Part shown: positions 23,489 to 30,985 of the stretch, one piece after another
Position numbering within the stretch: the stretch's first letter is position 1
Layout of the letters: every line of letters begins with the position of its first letter
Assembly: GCA_900541055.1 (NCBI GenBank)
Contig: UQHZ01000020.1
Coordinates: 1-30,985 of the forward strand
Direction of reading: 5' to 3'
Length of the DNA stretch: 30,985 nt
Source: an uncultured Collinsella sp.
GTDB taxonomy: Bacteria > Actinomycetota > Coriobacteriia > Coriobacteriales > Coriobacteriaceae
Position numbers and translations under genes: made by a program
The notes under the pieces: generated by a model
The model's database searches: none
Told to the model about the DNA's origin: nothing
Seen by the model: the letters and a program-made list of their open reading frames with translations, nothing else

Positions 23489-25789
23489 ATGGTCAAGCTG
23501 TACGAGGACGGCATCTACCTGCGTAACGGCAGCGAGGTTGTGCCTGAGGCCGAGGCTGCCGAGCGCGGTATTACGCAGACGCCCGAGGATGCCAAGCGTG
23601 GCACCATCGCGTATTCGATCCTCCAGGCACACAATACGTCCGGAGATCCCGAGGCGCTCAAGATTCGCTTCGACGCCATGGCGAGCCACGACATCACCTT
23701 TGTCGGCATCATCCAGACGGCGCGTGCCTCGGGCATGGAGCAGTTCCCGCTGCCCTACGTGCTCACCAACTGCCATAACTCGCTGTGCGCCGTGGGCGGC
23801 ACCATCAACGAGGACGACCACGTCTTTGGCCTTTCCGCTGCTAAGAAGTACGGCGGCATCTTCGTTCCGCCCCATATTGCGGTCATCCACTCCTTTATGC
23901 GTGAGAACTTCGCCGGCTGCGGCAAGATGATCTTGGGCTCCGACTCGCACACCCGCTACGGCGCCCTGGGCACCATGGCAGTGGGCGAGGGCGGCGGCGA
24001 GTTGGCAAAGCAGCTGCTGCGTGACACCTACGATGTTGCCTATCCCGGCGTTGTCGCCATCTACCTCACGGGCGCCCCGCGTCCCGGCGTCGGCCCGCAC
24101 GATGTGGCGCTCGCCATCATCCGCGCCGTCTTTGCCAAGGGTTACGTTAAGAACAAGGTTATGGAGTTCGTGGGCCCCGGTATCGCGAGCATGACGACCG
24201 ACTACCGCAACGGCGTCGACGTCATGACCACCGAGACCACCTGCCTGTCGAGCATCTGGGCCACCGACGAGGACACGCACGCGTTTTTGACCATGCACGG
24301 TCGCGGCGAGGACTACCGCGAGCTCAAGCCCGCCGATGTTGCCTACTACGACGGCTGCGTCGAAGTCGATCTGTCGAGCATCAAGCCCATGATCGCGCTG
24401 CCGTTCCATCCTTCCAACGGCTTTGAGATTGACGAGCTCAACGAGAACCTCGAGGACATCCTGCATGAGGTGGAGCTCGAGGCCGCCAAGATCGGCGAGG
24501 GCAAGACGCACTTTAGCCTGCTCGACAAAATCGTCGACGGCAAGCTACACGTGCAACAGGGCGTTATCGCCGGCTGCTCGGGCGGCAACTACGACTCCGT
24601 GGTCCAGGCTGCCCGCGTGCTCAAAGGCGCCAACACCGGCTGCGGCGAGTTCTCGCTGTCGGTCTATCCCACGAGCCAGCCCGTGGCGCTCGAGCTTACA
24701 CGCCGCGGCTATATCTACGACCTCATGGAGGCTGGCGCGATCGTGCGCACGGCATTCTGCGGCCCGTGCTTCGGCGCCGGCGACACGCCCGCCAACAACG
24801 GCCTGTCCATCCGCCACACAACGCGCAACTTCCCCAATCGCGAGGGTTCCAAACCGGGCAACGGCCAGCTGAGCGCCGTGGCCCTGATGGACGCCCGCTC
24901 CATTGCGGCGACGGCGGCCAACGGCGGCATCCTGACGCCGGCGACCGACCTGCCCGAGGAGACTTGGGACGAGGCCTGCGAGTACACCTTTGACGACGCG
25001 CCGTACAAAAAGCGCGTGTACTGGGGCTTTGGCAAGGCCGAGCCTGCCGACGAGCTGGTCGAAGGCCCCAACATCAAGCCGTGGCCCGCGATGGAGCCCC
25101 TCGGCGACGATATCCTGCTCAAGGTGTGCTCCAAGATCATGGACCCGGTCACCACGACCGACGAGCTCATTCCCTCGGGCGAGACGAGCTCCTTCCGCTC
25201 CAACCCGCTGGGCCTGGCTGAGTTTACGCTCAGCCGCCGTGACCCGGCCTACGTGGGCCGCTCCAAGGAGGTCGACGCGGTGGAAAAGCGCCGCGTTGCC
25301 GGCGAGGCAGCAGGCGACCTGGCGGCGCTCGATGCCGAGCTTGCGGGCGTGTTTGAGGCACTGGCAGGCACGGGTGTCGCGGCCGATGCCAAGGCGACCG
25401 AGTACGGCTCCATGCTCTATGCCAAGAAGCCCGGTGACGGTTCTGCCCGCGAGCAGGCCGCGAGCTGCCAGCGCGTAATTGGCGGCCTGGCCAACATCGT
25501 CCACGAGTACGCCACCAAGCGCTATCGCTCCAACGTGATGAACTGGGGCATGGTGCCCTTCCAGATGGAGGCCGAGCCCAGCTTTGAGGTGGGCGACTAC
25601 GTCTTTGTGCCGGGTATCCGCGCCGCGCTCGACGGCGACCTAAAGGGCATCGCCGCCTACGTAGTGCGCGCCGACGGCACGGTCGAGCAGATTGAGCTCT
25701 ACATTGCCGATATGACGGCAGAGGAGCGTGCCATCGTCAAGGCCGGCTGCTTGATCAACTACAACAAGTTCAAGGCCGCTGCCGAGTAA
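23489..25789 (+). CDS. Aconitase-superfamily hydratase (YbhJ-like)
   Basis: This 766-aa cytoplasmic protein has the full aconitase architecture: three catalytic α/β domains, a linker and the swivelling C-terminal domain. The three cluster cysteines are present at C363 (AGCSGGNYDS) and C424/C427 (FCGPCFGAGD), with spacing close to mitochondrial aconitase. Substrate loops GSDSHTRYGALG (~150) and FPNREGSKPGNGQ are kept. The overall sequence recalls the putative hydratase YbhJ rather than AcnA or AcnB, so citrate/isocitrate as substrate is uncertain. The start at 23489 has GGGAG upstream. It stands alone; no citrate synthase or isocitrate dehydrogenase is nearby. Confidence 0.9.
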   Translation: MVKLYEDGIYLRNGSEVVPEAEAAERGITQTPEDAKRGTIAYSILQAHNTSGDPEALKIRFDAMASHDITFVGIIQTARASGMEQFPLPYVLTNCHNSLCAVGGTINEDDHVFGLSAAKKYGGIFVPPHIAVIHSFMRENFAGCGKMILGSDSHTRYGALGTMAVGEGGGELAKQLLRDTYDVAYPGVVAIYLTGAPRPGVGPHDVALAIIRAVFAKGYVKNKVMEFVGPGIASMTTDYRNGVDVMTTETTCLSSIWATDEDTHAFLTMHGRGEDYRELKPADVAYYDGCVEVDLSSIKPMIALPFHPSNGFEIDELNENLEDILHEVELEAAKIGEGKTHFSLLDKIVDGKLHVQQGVIAGCSGGNYDSVVQAARVLKGANTGCGEFSLSVYPTSQPVALELTRRGYIYDLMEAGAIVRTAFCGPCFGAGDTPANNGLSIRHTTRNFPNREGSKPGNGQLSAVALMDARSIAATAANGGILTPATDLPEETWDEACEYTFDDAPYKKRVYWGFGKAEPADELVEGPNIKPWPAMEPLGDDILLKVCSKIMDPVTTTDELIPSGETSSFRSNPLGLAEFTLSRRDPAYVGRSKEVDAVEKRRVAGEAAGDLAALDAELAGVFEALAGTGVAADAKATEYGSMLYAKKPGDGSAREQAASCQRVIGGLANIVHEYATKRYRSNVMNWGMVPFQMEAEPSFEVGDYVFVPGIRAALDGDLKGIAAYVVRADGTVEQIELYIADMTAEERAIVKAGCLINYNKFKAAAE

Positions 25790-25800
25790 CGTTGCTGTAC

Positions 25801-25872
25801 GCCCCGGACACACCTTTCCCTCGTGCTCACGCGCTTCGCGAGGGTCGCCCGAGGGAAAGGTGTGGCCGGGGC
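25801..25872. repeat. Long GC-rich palindrome after the hydratase gene
   Basis: Arms of 23 nt (25801-25823 and 25850-25872) pair with one mismatch, and the loop holds a second small hairpin (GCGCTTCGCG). There is no T-run. It begins 11 nt after the stop codon and may protect or end the mRNA. Confidence 0.65.
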
Positions 25873-25923
25873 TACCGCGACGTTCTCGTTGGGTCTTGAG
25901 GGACGCTAAAAATAGACTTGCTT

Positions 25924-25958
25924 GAAGCCGCTCCTGTTATCGGGGCGGCTTCTTTTTT
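25924..25958 (+). terminator. Intrinsic terminator downstream of the hydratase gene
   Basis: GAAGCCGCTCC (25924-25934) pairs with GGGGCGGCTTC (25942-25952) with one wobble, followed by six T. Confidence 0.85.
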
Positions 25959-25965
25959 GTCGAAA

Positions 25966-26000
25966 ACCGCCACAAAGGGGACAGGCACCTTTGTGGCGGT
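25966..26000. repeat. Palindrome ACCGCCACAAAGG with GGACAGGCA loop (family D), copy 1
   Basis: Perfect 13-bp arms (25966-25978 and 25988-26000) enclose GGACAGGCA. Copy 2 (26834-26868) is in the opposite orientation and copy 3 (27638-27672) has the same orientation as copy 2. AAAGGGGACAGGC is a known REP-like core in genomes with RAYT transposases. Confidence 0.8.
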
Positions 26001-26054
26001 GGGGAACGAGCTCGATGTTGTTGTGATCGTTGAGCGGTATGTTAATGAGCGGCT

Positions 26055-26723
26055 CTACAGAATTTCATCCGGGCTGGCGGGTTTGGTTGTTTTGGGGATG
26101 CCGAGTTTGGATGACGCGAAATCGTCAACATTGTCCTTAATTCCGTCTTTGGTGTAGACAGTGACCATATAGGTGCTGTGTCCGAATTCGCCCTTGTCGC
26201 GTGTTGCCCAGGCATCCCAGTAGGCGGCCCCGTTTCGCCCTTTGATTTTTCCGACACGGCGGAGTTCTGTTCGCTTTAATTTCCGGTTGCTATAGATGGT
26301 TCGACCGGCTTCCGCGGTGAGCCCGCACTGTCCAAGCAGCTTGTCGAGGACTTGGTTCATGTGGCGCTCATCGGTGTTTGGTGCGTAGTCGTAGGCGAGG
26401 GTGATGGAGTCGAGTGGCTGGTCGTCGATCAGATAGTTTAGCGCCTGAGGTTCAAGGCAGAAATAGGGGGAGCATCCGTCGACCTTGCCGAGCAACGGTA
26501 ACTTGGACTGCCAACTTCCGGTGGGAATTGCATATTCGTAGAACACGCCACGGCAGACAAAGGAGAGCGAGGTGGCACGCGCGCCGGCGTCGATCATCCC
26601 GCAAAGATCGAAGGGCGAGGCGATACCAAAAGAAAAGGGCGTGATGACGATAAGGAAGAGCATCACGATGGGTATGGCGAGAATGGCGATGACGTTGCGA
26701 CCGGTGGAATGAGACGGCTTCAT
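26055..26723 (-). CDS. Orphan membrane-anchored protein
   Basis: This 222-aa protein has one N-terminal membrane segment (about residues 10-32, VIAILAIPIVMLFLIVITPF) after a short basic start, so the remainder is probably outside the cell. Five cysteines in the first two thirds (DLCGM, FVCRG, DGCSPYFCLE, GQCGL) could form disulfides. No family is recognised. GAGGAG lies upstream of the ATG at 26723; another ATG six codons earlier has no site. It is divergent from the gene at 26958, and the two are separated and flanked by family D palindromes. Composition is less GC-rich than the housekeeping genes around it. Confidence 0.7.
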   Translation of the reverse strand: MKPSHSTGRNVIAILAIPIVMLFLIVITPFSFGIASPFDLCGMIDAGARATSLSFVCRGVFYEYAIPTGSWQSKLPLLGKVDGCSPYFCLEPQALNYLIDDQPLDSITLAYDYAPNTDERHMNQVLDKLLGQCGLTAEAGRTIYSNRKLKRTELRRVGKIKGRNGAAYWDAWATRDKGEFGHSTYMVTVYTKDGIKDNVDDFASSKLGIPKTTKPASPDEIL

Positions 26724-26833
26724 ATGCGCTCCTCGAGACAAAGATCTGTTGAGGATAGGCAGAAATGGATATGTTCAGAGAACAATTCAAGTTTAATCTC
26801 ATGGCGCGAGATGGTCGACCGTTAGCGTCGAAA

Positions 26834-26868
26834 ACCACCACAAAGGTGCCTGTCCCCTTTGTGGTGGT
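26834..26868. repeat. Family D palindrome, copy 2 (inverted relative to copy 1)
   Basis: Perfect arms ACCACCACAAAGG (26834-26846) and its complement (26856-26868) enclose TGCCTGTCC, the reverse complement of the copy 1 loop. Both copies are preceded by GTCGAAA. It sits between the two divergent orphan genes, just upstream of the promoter at 26888. Confidence 0.8.
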
Positions 26869-26887
26869 GAGGAGCGCGCGGCTTCTT

Positions 26888-26916
26888 TTGGTAATAGTGT
26901 TAGCTGGCGGTATCAT
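26888..26916 (+). promoter_or_regulatory. Promoter of the 26958 gene
   Basis: TTGGTA (26888-26893) and TATCAT (26911-26916) have a 17-nt spacer. Transcription would begin near 26923, which rules out the earlier in-frame GTG at 26919 as the start. Confidence 0.55.
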
Positions 26917-26957
26917 TAGTGCAGGTGGCGAAGGTTTGCATTGTGGGGTGTTTTGCC

Positions 26958-27629
26958 GTGAGCCGTTCTGCCCGTATTGGATTGATTGTCTTGGCGCTTG
27001 CGATCGCTGTGGTTGGCGCGGGCGCTGTCGGTATGGCATTTCTACCTGCTGCGGTGACGGAGCCGTTGGTCAAGCCTGTGGCTCAATCTGTCGAACTTCT
27101 GACCGGCGACGACAAGCCCGAGACCATTACCGTTGATTTTGATGAGCAGCCGGCTGTGCTGGGTATTAGCAATTATCCGCGTATTCAGCTTGGGGCCATG
27201 CGCTATACCACGGATACAAGCCTGATCGATAGGGCGTCCGAGCTACTCAAGGGCAAAACATTTAAGCGTTGGTACGGATATGCGTCCTATCGGGCAAAAG
27301 CGAACGACATGGTTGGCGGATGTCACTCTTCCATCGAGCTGGACACTGCAAACGGCGCAAAGTTATGTGATGTCTCGTACGATCCGGGTTACGAGGGCAA
27401 TGAGGGTCCGGGTATTTACATCATGGCCGGCGATGCAGCCTATGTCATGGAGGGCGACCAGGCCGAGCTCAACGATTTTATGGGTCAGTGTATCCAAGAT
27501 GCCTATGAACAGACCTGCTTGCCCGACCCGCAGACTGCACGCGATAGTGGGTCTGCCCGTATATGGCTCTTCGAGGATGAGATGCCCTGGAGCGGCGAAT
27601 CGGGAAGCACGGGTTCGGCAAGTAAATAG
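26958..27629 (+). CDS. Orphan membrane-anchored or secreted protein
   Basis: This 223-aa protein has a basic start (SRSAR), a hydrophobic segment at about residues 6-28 (IGLIVLALAIAVVGAGAVGMAF) and then a ~190-residue outer part with an acidic, Ser/Gly-rich end. Cysteines in GGCHSS, KLCDVS, MGQCIQD and QTCLPD may pair. No family is recognised. The start is a GTG with GGGGTG upstream, chosen because a promoter lies at 26888-26916. It shares size and layout with the divergent gene at 26055-26723 but no clear sequence likeness. Confidence 0.7.
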   Translation: MSRSARIGLIVLALAIAVVGAGAVGMAFLPAAVTEPLVKPVAQSVELLTGDDKPETITVDFDEQPAVLGISNYPRIQLGAMRYTTDTSLIDRASELLKGKTFKRWYGYASYRAKANDMVGGCHSSIELDTANGAKLCDVSYDPGYEGNEGPGIYIMAGDAAYVMEGDQAELNDFMGQCIQDAYEQTCLPDPQTARDSGSARIWLFEDEMPWSGESGSTGSASK

Positions 27630-27637
27630 AGACTGCA

Positions 27638-27672
27638 ACCACCACAAAGGTACCCGTCCCCTTTGTAGTAGC
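27638..27672. repeat. Family D palindrome, copy 3
   Basis: ACCACCACAAAGG (27638-27650), loop TACCCGTCC and right arm CCTTTGTAGTAGC (27660-27672), which has one changed base. It begins 9 nt after the stop of the 26958 gene, in the same orientation as copy 2. Confidence 0.75.
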
Positions 27673-27682
27673 TCTCGGGTTG

Positions 27683-27898
27683 TCTCGATCTGTAACATCT
27701 TGGCCGCTAAAAGTGGGCCTGGTGTTACAGATTTAGATTTTCGATTCGGGTGTCTTCTGTTTGTCTCAATCTGTAACAGATAGGGCCCTATTTGCTGACT
27801 AGATGTTACAGATTTAGATAAACGGGTGCCGCTGGTCATTTCGTCCCAATCTGTAACATCTAGAGCCATAAACAGCCGCTAGATGTTACAGATTGAGA
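27683..27898. repeat. Three tandem palindromes with about 80-bp period (family E)
   Basis: Left arms of the type TCTCAATCTGTAACATCT begin at 27683, 27764 and 27844. Right arms AGATGTTACAGATTTAGA end near 27738, 27818 and 27898. The third unit is the best (19-bp arms with one mismatch, 17-nt loop). The loops and spacers differ while the arms are kept. The stretch 27630-28076 holds only this array, family D copy 3 and the clpB promoter region. Confidence 0.8.
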
Positions 27899-27960
27899 TA
27901 GTAAGGGGATGAGGCCGCAGCGGGTGAGCGGGTCTGCCCCCTATCTCTTAATCACTCAGA

Positions 27961-27996
27961 AAATCTTATATATAGAGACTTAGATTTGTGTATAAG
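27961..27996 (+). promoter_or_regulatory. Heat-shock promoter/operator of clpB, probable HspR site
   Basis: AAATCT (27961-27966) and AGATTT (27982-27987) are spaced by 15 nt, with CTTATAT and GACTTAGATTT shared with the dnaK region, then a TGTATAAG -10-like box. The leader also has a GCCGCC/GGCGGC stem (about 28037-28055) before the ribosome site AAGAGAGG. Confidence 0.65.
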
Positions 27997-28076
27997 ATCG
28001 TACAAAGCTGGCAACAATACTTCTCGAACAACGTGAAGCCGCCCCGTAGGGCGGCCACCCCAAGAGAGGTGATTCC

Positions 28077-30704
28077 ATGAGAATCGATAAGCTAGCAATG
28101 ACGTCGCGCGAGGCGTTGCAGACCGCCATGAGCACGGCTGCCGATGCGCAGGCCGGCGCGGTGGAGCCGATTCATCTGCTGTCTGCCCTGCTCGGTGCCG
28201 GCGAGCGCAATATCTCCGTGATCATCGAGCGCATCGGTGCCGACCCGGCTCAGCTTGCGCGTTCCACGCAGGATGCCATCGACCGCGCGCCCAAGGTTTC
28301 GGGCGAGGGTCAGCAGATGGGCCTGTCCAACGAACTCGTTCGCGTCATCGAAAAGGCCGAGAAGAAGGCCACCAAGATGGGCGACAGCTTTGTGGTGACC
28401 GAGCATCTGCTCATGGCACTTGCCGAGGACAAGGGCGAGGCCGGCCGCGTTCTGCGCGATGCCGGCGTCACCAAGGAGCGCATCGAGCAAGTCTACGAGG
28501 AGCTGCGCGGCGATGACCGCGTGACGTCTGCCGAGGACAAGACCCAGTTTGAGGCGCTGGAGCAGTACGGTCGCAACATCTGCGACCTCGCCCGCGCCGG
28601 CAAGCTCGATCCGGTCATAGGCCGTACCGACGAGATCCGCCGTACCATTCAGGTCCTGTCCCGTCGCACCAAGAACAACCCTGTGCTCATCGGTGAGCCG
28701 GGCGTCGGCAAGACGGCCATCGTCGAGGGCATTGCCCAGCGTATCGTGGCCGGCGACGTGCCGAGCACGCTGCGCGACCGCGACCTCATCGAGCTCGACA
28801 TGAGCGCGCTGGTCGCCGGCGCCAAGTACCGCGGCGAGTTCGAGGACCGCTTGAAGGCCGTGCTCAAGGAAGTGCAAAAATCGGAAGGCAAGGTCATCCT
28901 GTTCATCGATGAGCTCCACACCATCGTGGGCGCGGGTGCCACCGAGGGCTCCATGGACGCCGGCAACATCCTCAAGCCGGCGCTCGCCCGTGGCGACCTG
29001 CACGCGATCGGCGCGACCACGCTCGACGAATACCGCAAGTACATCGAGAAGGACGCGGCGCTCGCCCGTCGTTTCCAGACCGTGATGGTGAGCGAGCCTA
29101 CCGTCGAGGACACCATTTCGATCCTGCGTGGCCTGAAGGAGAAGTACGAGATCTTCCACGGCGTGCATATCACCGATAGCGCGCTCGTGGCAGCTGCCGA
29201 CCTCTCCGATCGCTACATCGCCGACCGCTTCCTGCCCGACAAGGCCATCGATCTGGTCGATGAGGCGGCAAGCCGCCTACGCATGGAGCTCGACAGCATG
29301 CCGGTCGAGATCGACGCCACCACGCGTCAGCTCACCCAGCTGCAGATCGAGGAGCAGGCGCTCATGAAGGAGACCGACGACGCCTCCAAGGAGCGTCTGG
29401 AGGCCCTGCGCCAGGAGATTGCCGAGGTCCAGGAAAAGCTCAACGTGCAAAAGGCCGGTTGGCTCAACCAAAAGAACGCCATCGACCACGTGCAGGAGCT
29501 CAAGGGCAAGCTCGACGAGGCAAAGAGCGAGGAGGAGCGTGCGACGCGCAACGGCGATTTGGGTCGTGCGTCCGAGCTGCGCTACTCCGTGATTCCGGGC
29601 CTGCAGCAGCAGATTCAGGATTCCGAGGCCGCGCTCGAGGCACAAAAGCAGCAGGACGGCGAGGGCCTCAACGAGCAGGTGACCTCCGATGAGATCGCCG
29701 AGGTCGTGAGCGCCTGGACCGGCGTGCCCGTGTCCAAGATGATGCAGGGCGAGCTCGACAAGCTGAAGGGCCTGGAGGGCGAGCTGCATAAGCGCGTCAT
29801 CGGCCAGGACGAGGCCGTCTCCGCCGTCGCCGCAGCTGTGCGCCGCAGCCGTGCGGGCCTCTCCGATCCGGACAAGCCCATCGGCAGCTTCTTCTTCCTG
29901 GGCCCCACCGGCGTGGGCAAGACCGAGCTCGCCAAGGCGCTGGCCGAGTGCCTGTTCGACGACGAGCGTGCGCTCGTGCGTATCGACATGTCCGAGTACA
30001 TGGAGAAGTTCAGCGTCCAGCGTCTGATCGGTGCGCCCCCGGGATATGTGGGCTACGACGAGGGCGGCCAGCTCACCGAGGCCGTGCGCCGCAGGCCCTA
30101 CTCCGTGATCTTGCTCGACGAGATGGAGAAGGCTCATCCGGATGTATTCAACGTGCTGTTGCAGGTGCTTGACGACGGTCGTCTGACCGACGGTCAGGGT
30201 CGCCAGGTGTCCTTCAAGAACACGATCATCATCATGACGTCCAACGTGGGCTCCAAGGCCATCGCCGATCTGTCCGGTAAGGACGAGGAGGAGATGCGCC
30301 ATCAGGTCGACGCCGCCATGGCCCAGACCTTCCGCCCCGAGTTCCTCAACCGTATCGACGATATCGTGGTGTTCCATCCGCTCGGCATGGCGCAGATCGA
30401 GAAGATCGTCGACATCCAGCTTGCCGACGTCCGCGCACGCCTGGCTAAGGAGCGCATGACGCTTGCCATCACCCCGGCGGCCAAGCAGATGCTTGCTGTG
30501 GGCGGCCTGGATCCGGTCTTTGGCGCCCGTCCGCTCAAGCGTCTGGTGCAGCGCGAGGTCGTGGATGCCATCGCGGCCGCTATCATCGACGGCACGGTGC
30601 GCGAGGGCGATCAGGTGACGGTCGATGTCGACAAGGACGGCGGCTTTACCGTCGTGTGCGACAACACGCCGGCGGCCACCTACGAGGTTCCCGACGCCGA
30701 GTAG
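28077..30704 (+). CDS. clpB: Disaggregase ClpB (Hsp100)
   Basis: This 875-aa AAA+ protein has the N domain (residues ~1-145), nucleotide-binding domain 1 with Walker A GEPGVGKT (~206) and Walker B VILFIDELHT, the coiled-coil middle domain (~400-540, rich in Gln/Glu/Lys), and domain 2 with GPTGVGKTE (~609) and VILLDEMEKAHPDV. The pore loop KYRGEFEDR and the C-terminal FGARPLKRLVQ are present. It extracts polypeptides from aggregates together with DnaK. The middle domain marks it as ClpB rather than ClpA or ClpC. GAGAGGTG lies before the ATG. It is monocistronic, with a terminator after it. Confidence 0.98.
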   Translation: MRIDKLAMTSREALQTAMSTAADAQAGAVEPIHLLSALLGAGERNISVIIERIGADPAQLARSTQDAIDRAPKVSGEGQQMGLSNELVRVIEKAEKKATKMGDSFVVTEHLLMALAEDKGEAGRVLRDAGVTKERIEQVYEELRGDDRVTSAEDKTQFEALEQYGRNICDLARAGKLDPVIGRTDEIRRTIQVLSRRTKNNPVLIGEPGVGKTAIVEGIAQRIVAGDVPSTLRDRDLIELDMSALVAGAKYRGEFEDRLKAVLKEVQKSEGKVILFIDELHTIVGAGATEGSMDAGNILKPALARGDLHAIGATTLDEYRKYIEKDAALARRFQTVMVSEPTVEDTISILRGLKEKYEIFHGVHITDSALVAAADLSDRYIADRFLPDKAIDLVDEAASRLRMELDSMPVEIDATTRQLTQLQIEEQALMKETDDASKERLEALRQEIAEVQEKLNVQKAGWLNQKNAIDHVQELKGKLDEAKSEEERATRNGDLGRASELRYSVIPGLQQQIQDSEAALEAQKQQDGEGLNEQVTSDEIAEVVSAWTGVPVSKMMQGELDKLKGLEGELHKRVIGQDEAVSAVAAAVRRSRAGLSDPDKPIGSFFFLGPTGVGKTELAKALAECLFDDERALVRIDMSEYMEKFSVQRLIGAPPGYVGYDEGGQLTEAVRRRPYSVILLDEMEKAHPDVFNVLLQVLDDGRLTDGQGRQVSFKNTIIIMTSNVGSKAIADLSGKDEEEMRHQVDAAMAQTFRPEFLNRIDDIVVFHPLGMAQIEKIVDIQLADVRARLAKERMTLAITPAAKQMLAVGGLDPVFGARPLKRLVQREVVDAIAAAIIDGTVREGDQVTVDVDKDGGFTVVCDNTPAATYEVPDAE

Positions 30705-30748
30705 ATTTTGGGCCATGCCTTAAAATCTGCCGGCCGTCTCTAAACGCC

Positions 30749-30785
30749 AAGGGCGGCGGATCCAATTGGGTCCGCCGCCCTTTTT
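30749..30785 (+). terminator. Intrinsic terminator of clpB
   Basis: AAGGGCGGCGGA (30749-30760) pairs perfectly with TCCGCCGCCCTT (30771-30782) around a 10-nt loop, with five T at its end. Confidence 0.9.
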
Positions 30786-30837
30786 CGTGCGACAATCGAT
30801 GGTGTTGAACGTGAGTACATGGCAAGGAGCTATTCAG

Positions 30838-30942
30838 ATGAAAGACGAGATCAAGACAAGCGCGCCGGCACCCAAGCCTGCGCCTAAGCCGGCACCCAAG
30901 CCGTGCGACCCCTACATTCGTGCCGAGAACGAGGACGACGAC
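30838..30942 (+). CDS. N-terminal fragment of a proline-rich protein, cut off by adapter
   Basis: AAGGAG is followed by an ATG at 30838. The first 35 codons read as a short charged start, an AP/KP repeat (APAPKPAPKPAPKP), then CDPYIRAENEDDD. From 30943 the frame runs into adapter and spells LSLIHISEPTR, a peptide often found in contaminated database entries, which should not be taken as protein. The function is unknown. The true gene continues beyond the contig. Confidence 0.7.
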
Positions 30943-30985
30943 CTGTCTCTTATACACATCTCCGAGCCCACGAGACTAGGCATGA
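30943..30985. other. Illumina Nextera adapter remnant (not genomic)
   Basis: 30943-30961 is the Tn5 mosaic end (CTGTCTCTTATACACATCT). 30962-30976 (CCGAGCCCACGAGAC) is the read-2 adapter. TAGGCATG at 30977-30984 matches, from memory, Nextera i7 index N706, and the last A would begin the next adapter part. The contig should be trimmed here. Confidence 0.97.

Noticed and set aside
27683..27898. CRISPR array
   Set aside because: Units are imperfect palindromes of about 55 nt with only three copies and no cas genes; spacing and arm variation do not fit a CRISPR repeat-spacer pattern.
29277..30716. Long open frame antisense to clpB, with another at 28092-29168
   Set aside because: Same codon-bias shadow; no family likeness, and clpB on the plus strand is certain.
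30646..30957. Minus-strand frame at the contig end starting MYKRQ
   Set aside because: Its first codons are adapter sequence; the rest is antisense to the clpB end and the next gene.

Overview
The window looks like a piece of a high-GC Coriobacteriia chromosome, most likely Collinsella or a close relative. This is inferred from four things: the dnaK-grpE-dnaJ-hspR order with an actinobacterial-type HspR, a nadABC-niaR operon, gene style and base composition, and the abundance of short palindromic repeats between operons. I could not run a taxonomic search. The last 43 bases (30943-30985) are not genomic. They are an Illumina Nextera mosaic end, read-2 adapter and what looks like an i7 index, so the true contig ends at about 30942.

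Layout, left to right. 1-2028: a Fic-domain protein (minus strand) in AT-rich surroundings, with related palindromes on both sides. 2029-3359: a stand-alone PTS glucose-type EIIA and a lipoprotein (plus strand). 3360-3620: a composite structured repeat. 3669-10380 (minus strand): a probable [NiFe]-hydrogenase maturation and nickel-sensing cluster, read as an 82-aa His-rich protein, NikR with a His/Cys-rich extension, HypF, HypC, HypD and HypE, then a HAD phosphatase. 10612-10932: thioredoxin (minus). 11069-11644: an orphan protein that may be a degenerate uracil-DNA-glycosylase-fold protein (plus). 11709-13708: a LytTR response regulator and GHKL histidine kinase pair (minus). 13904-17855: nadA-nadB-nadC-niaR, preceded by a perfect 19-bp-arm palindrome that is probably the NiaR operator. 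18032-18217: a 2[4Fe-4S] ferredoxin (minus). 18677-23113: the heat-shock operon dnaK-grpE-dnaJ-hspR. 23489-25789: a YbhJ-like aconitase-superfamily hydratase. 26055-27629: two divergent orphan membrane-anchored proteins bracketed by three copies of a palindrome. 27683-27898: three palindromes in an 80-bp tandem. 28077-30704: clpB. 30838 onward: the start of a proline-rich protein cut off by adapter.

How the genes work together. The hyp genes build the Fe(CN)2CO centre of [NiFe] hydrogenase, and NikR plus the His-rich partner fit nickel homeostasis; no hydrogenase subunits and no hypA or hypB lie in the window. nadABC makes nicotinate mononucleotide de novo, and NiaR would repress it when niacin is present. 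HspR probably controls both dnaK and clpB: the two promoters share an almost identical 27-bp element with AAATCT/AGATTT ends spaced by 15 nt, which differs from the textbook HAIR sequence.

The most unusual content is non-coding. Nearly every operon boundary carries a palindrome, from at least eight sequence families. The best candidate for something undescribed is a three-helix element of about 140 nt placed directly after the stop codons of the lipoprotein gene (3363-3503) and hspR (23114-23254). All three helices differ between the copies by paired, compensating substitutions, while the linkers and the AGAA loop are kept.
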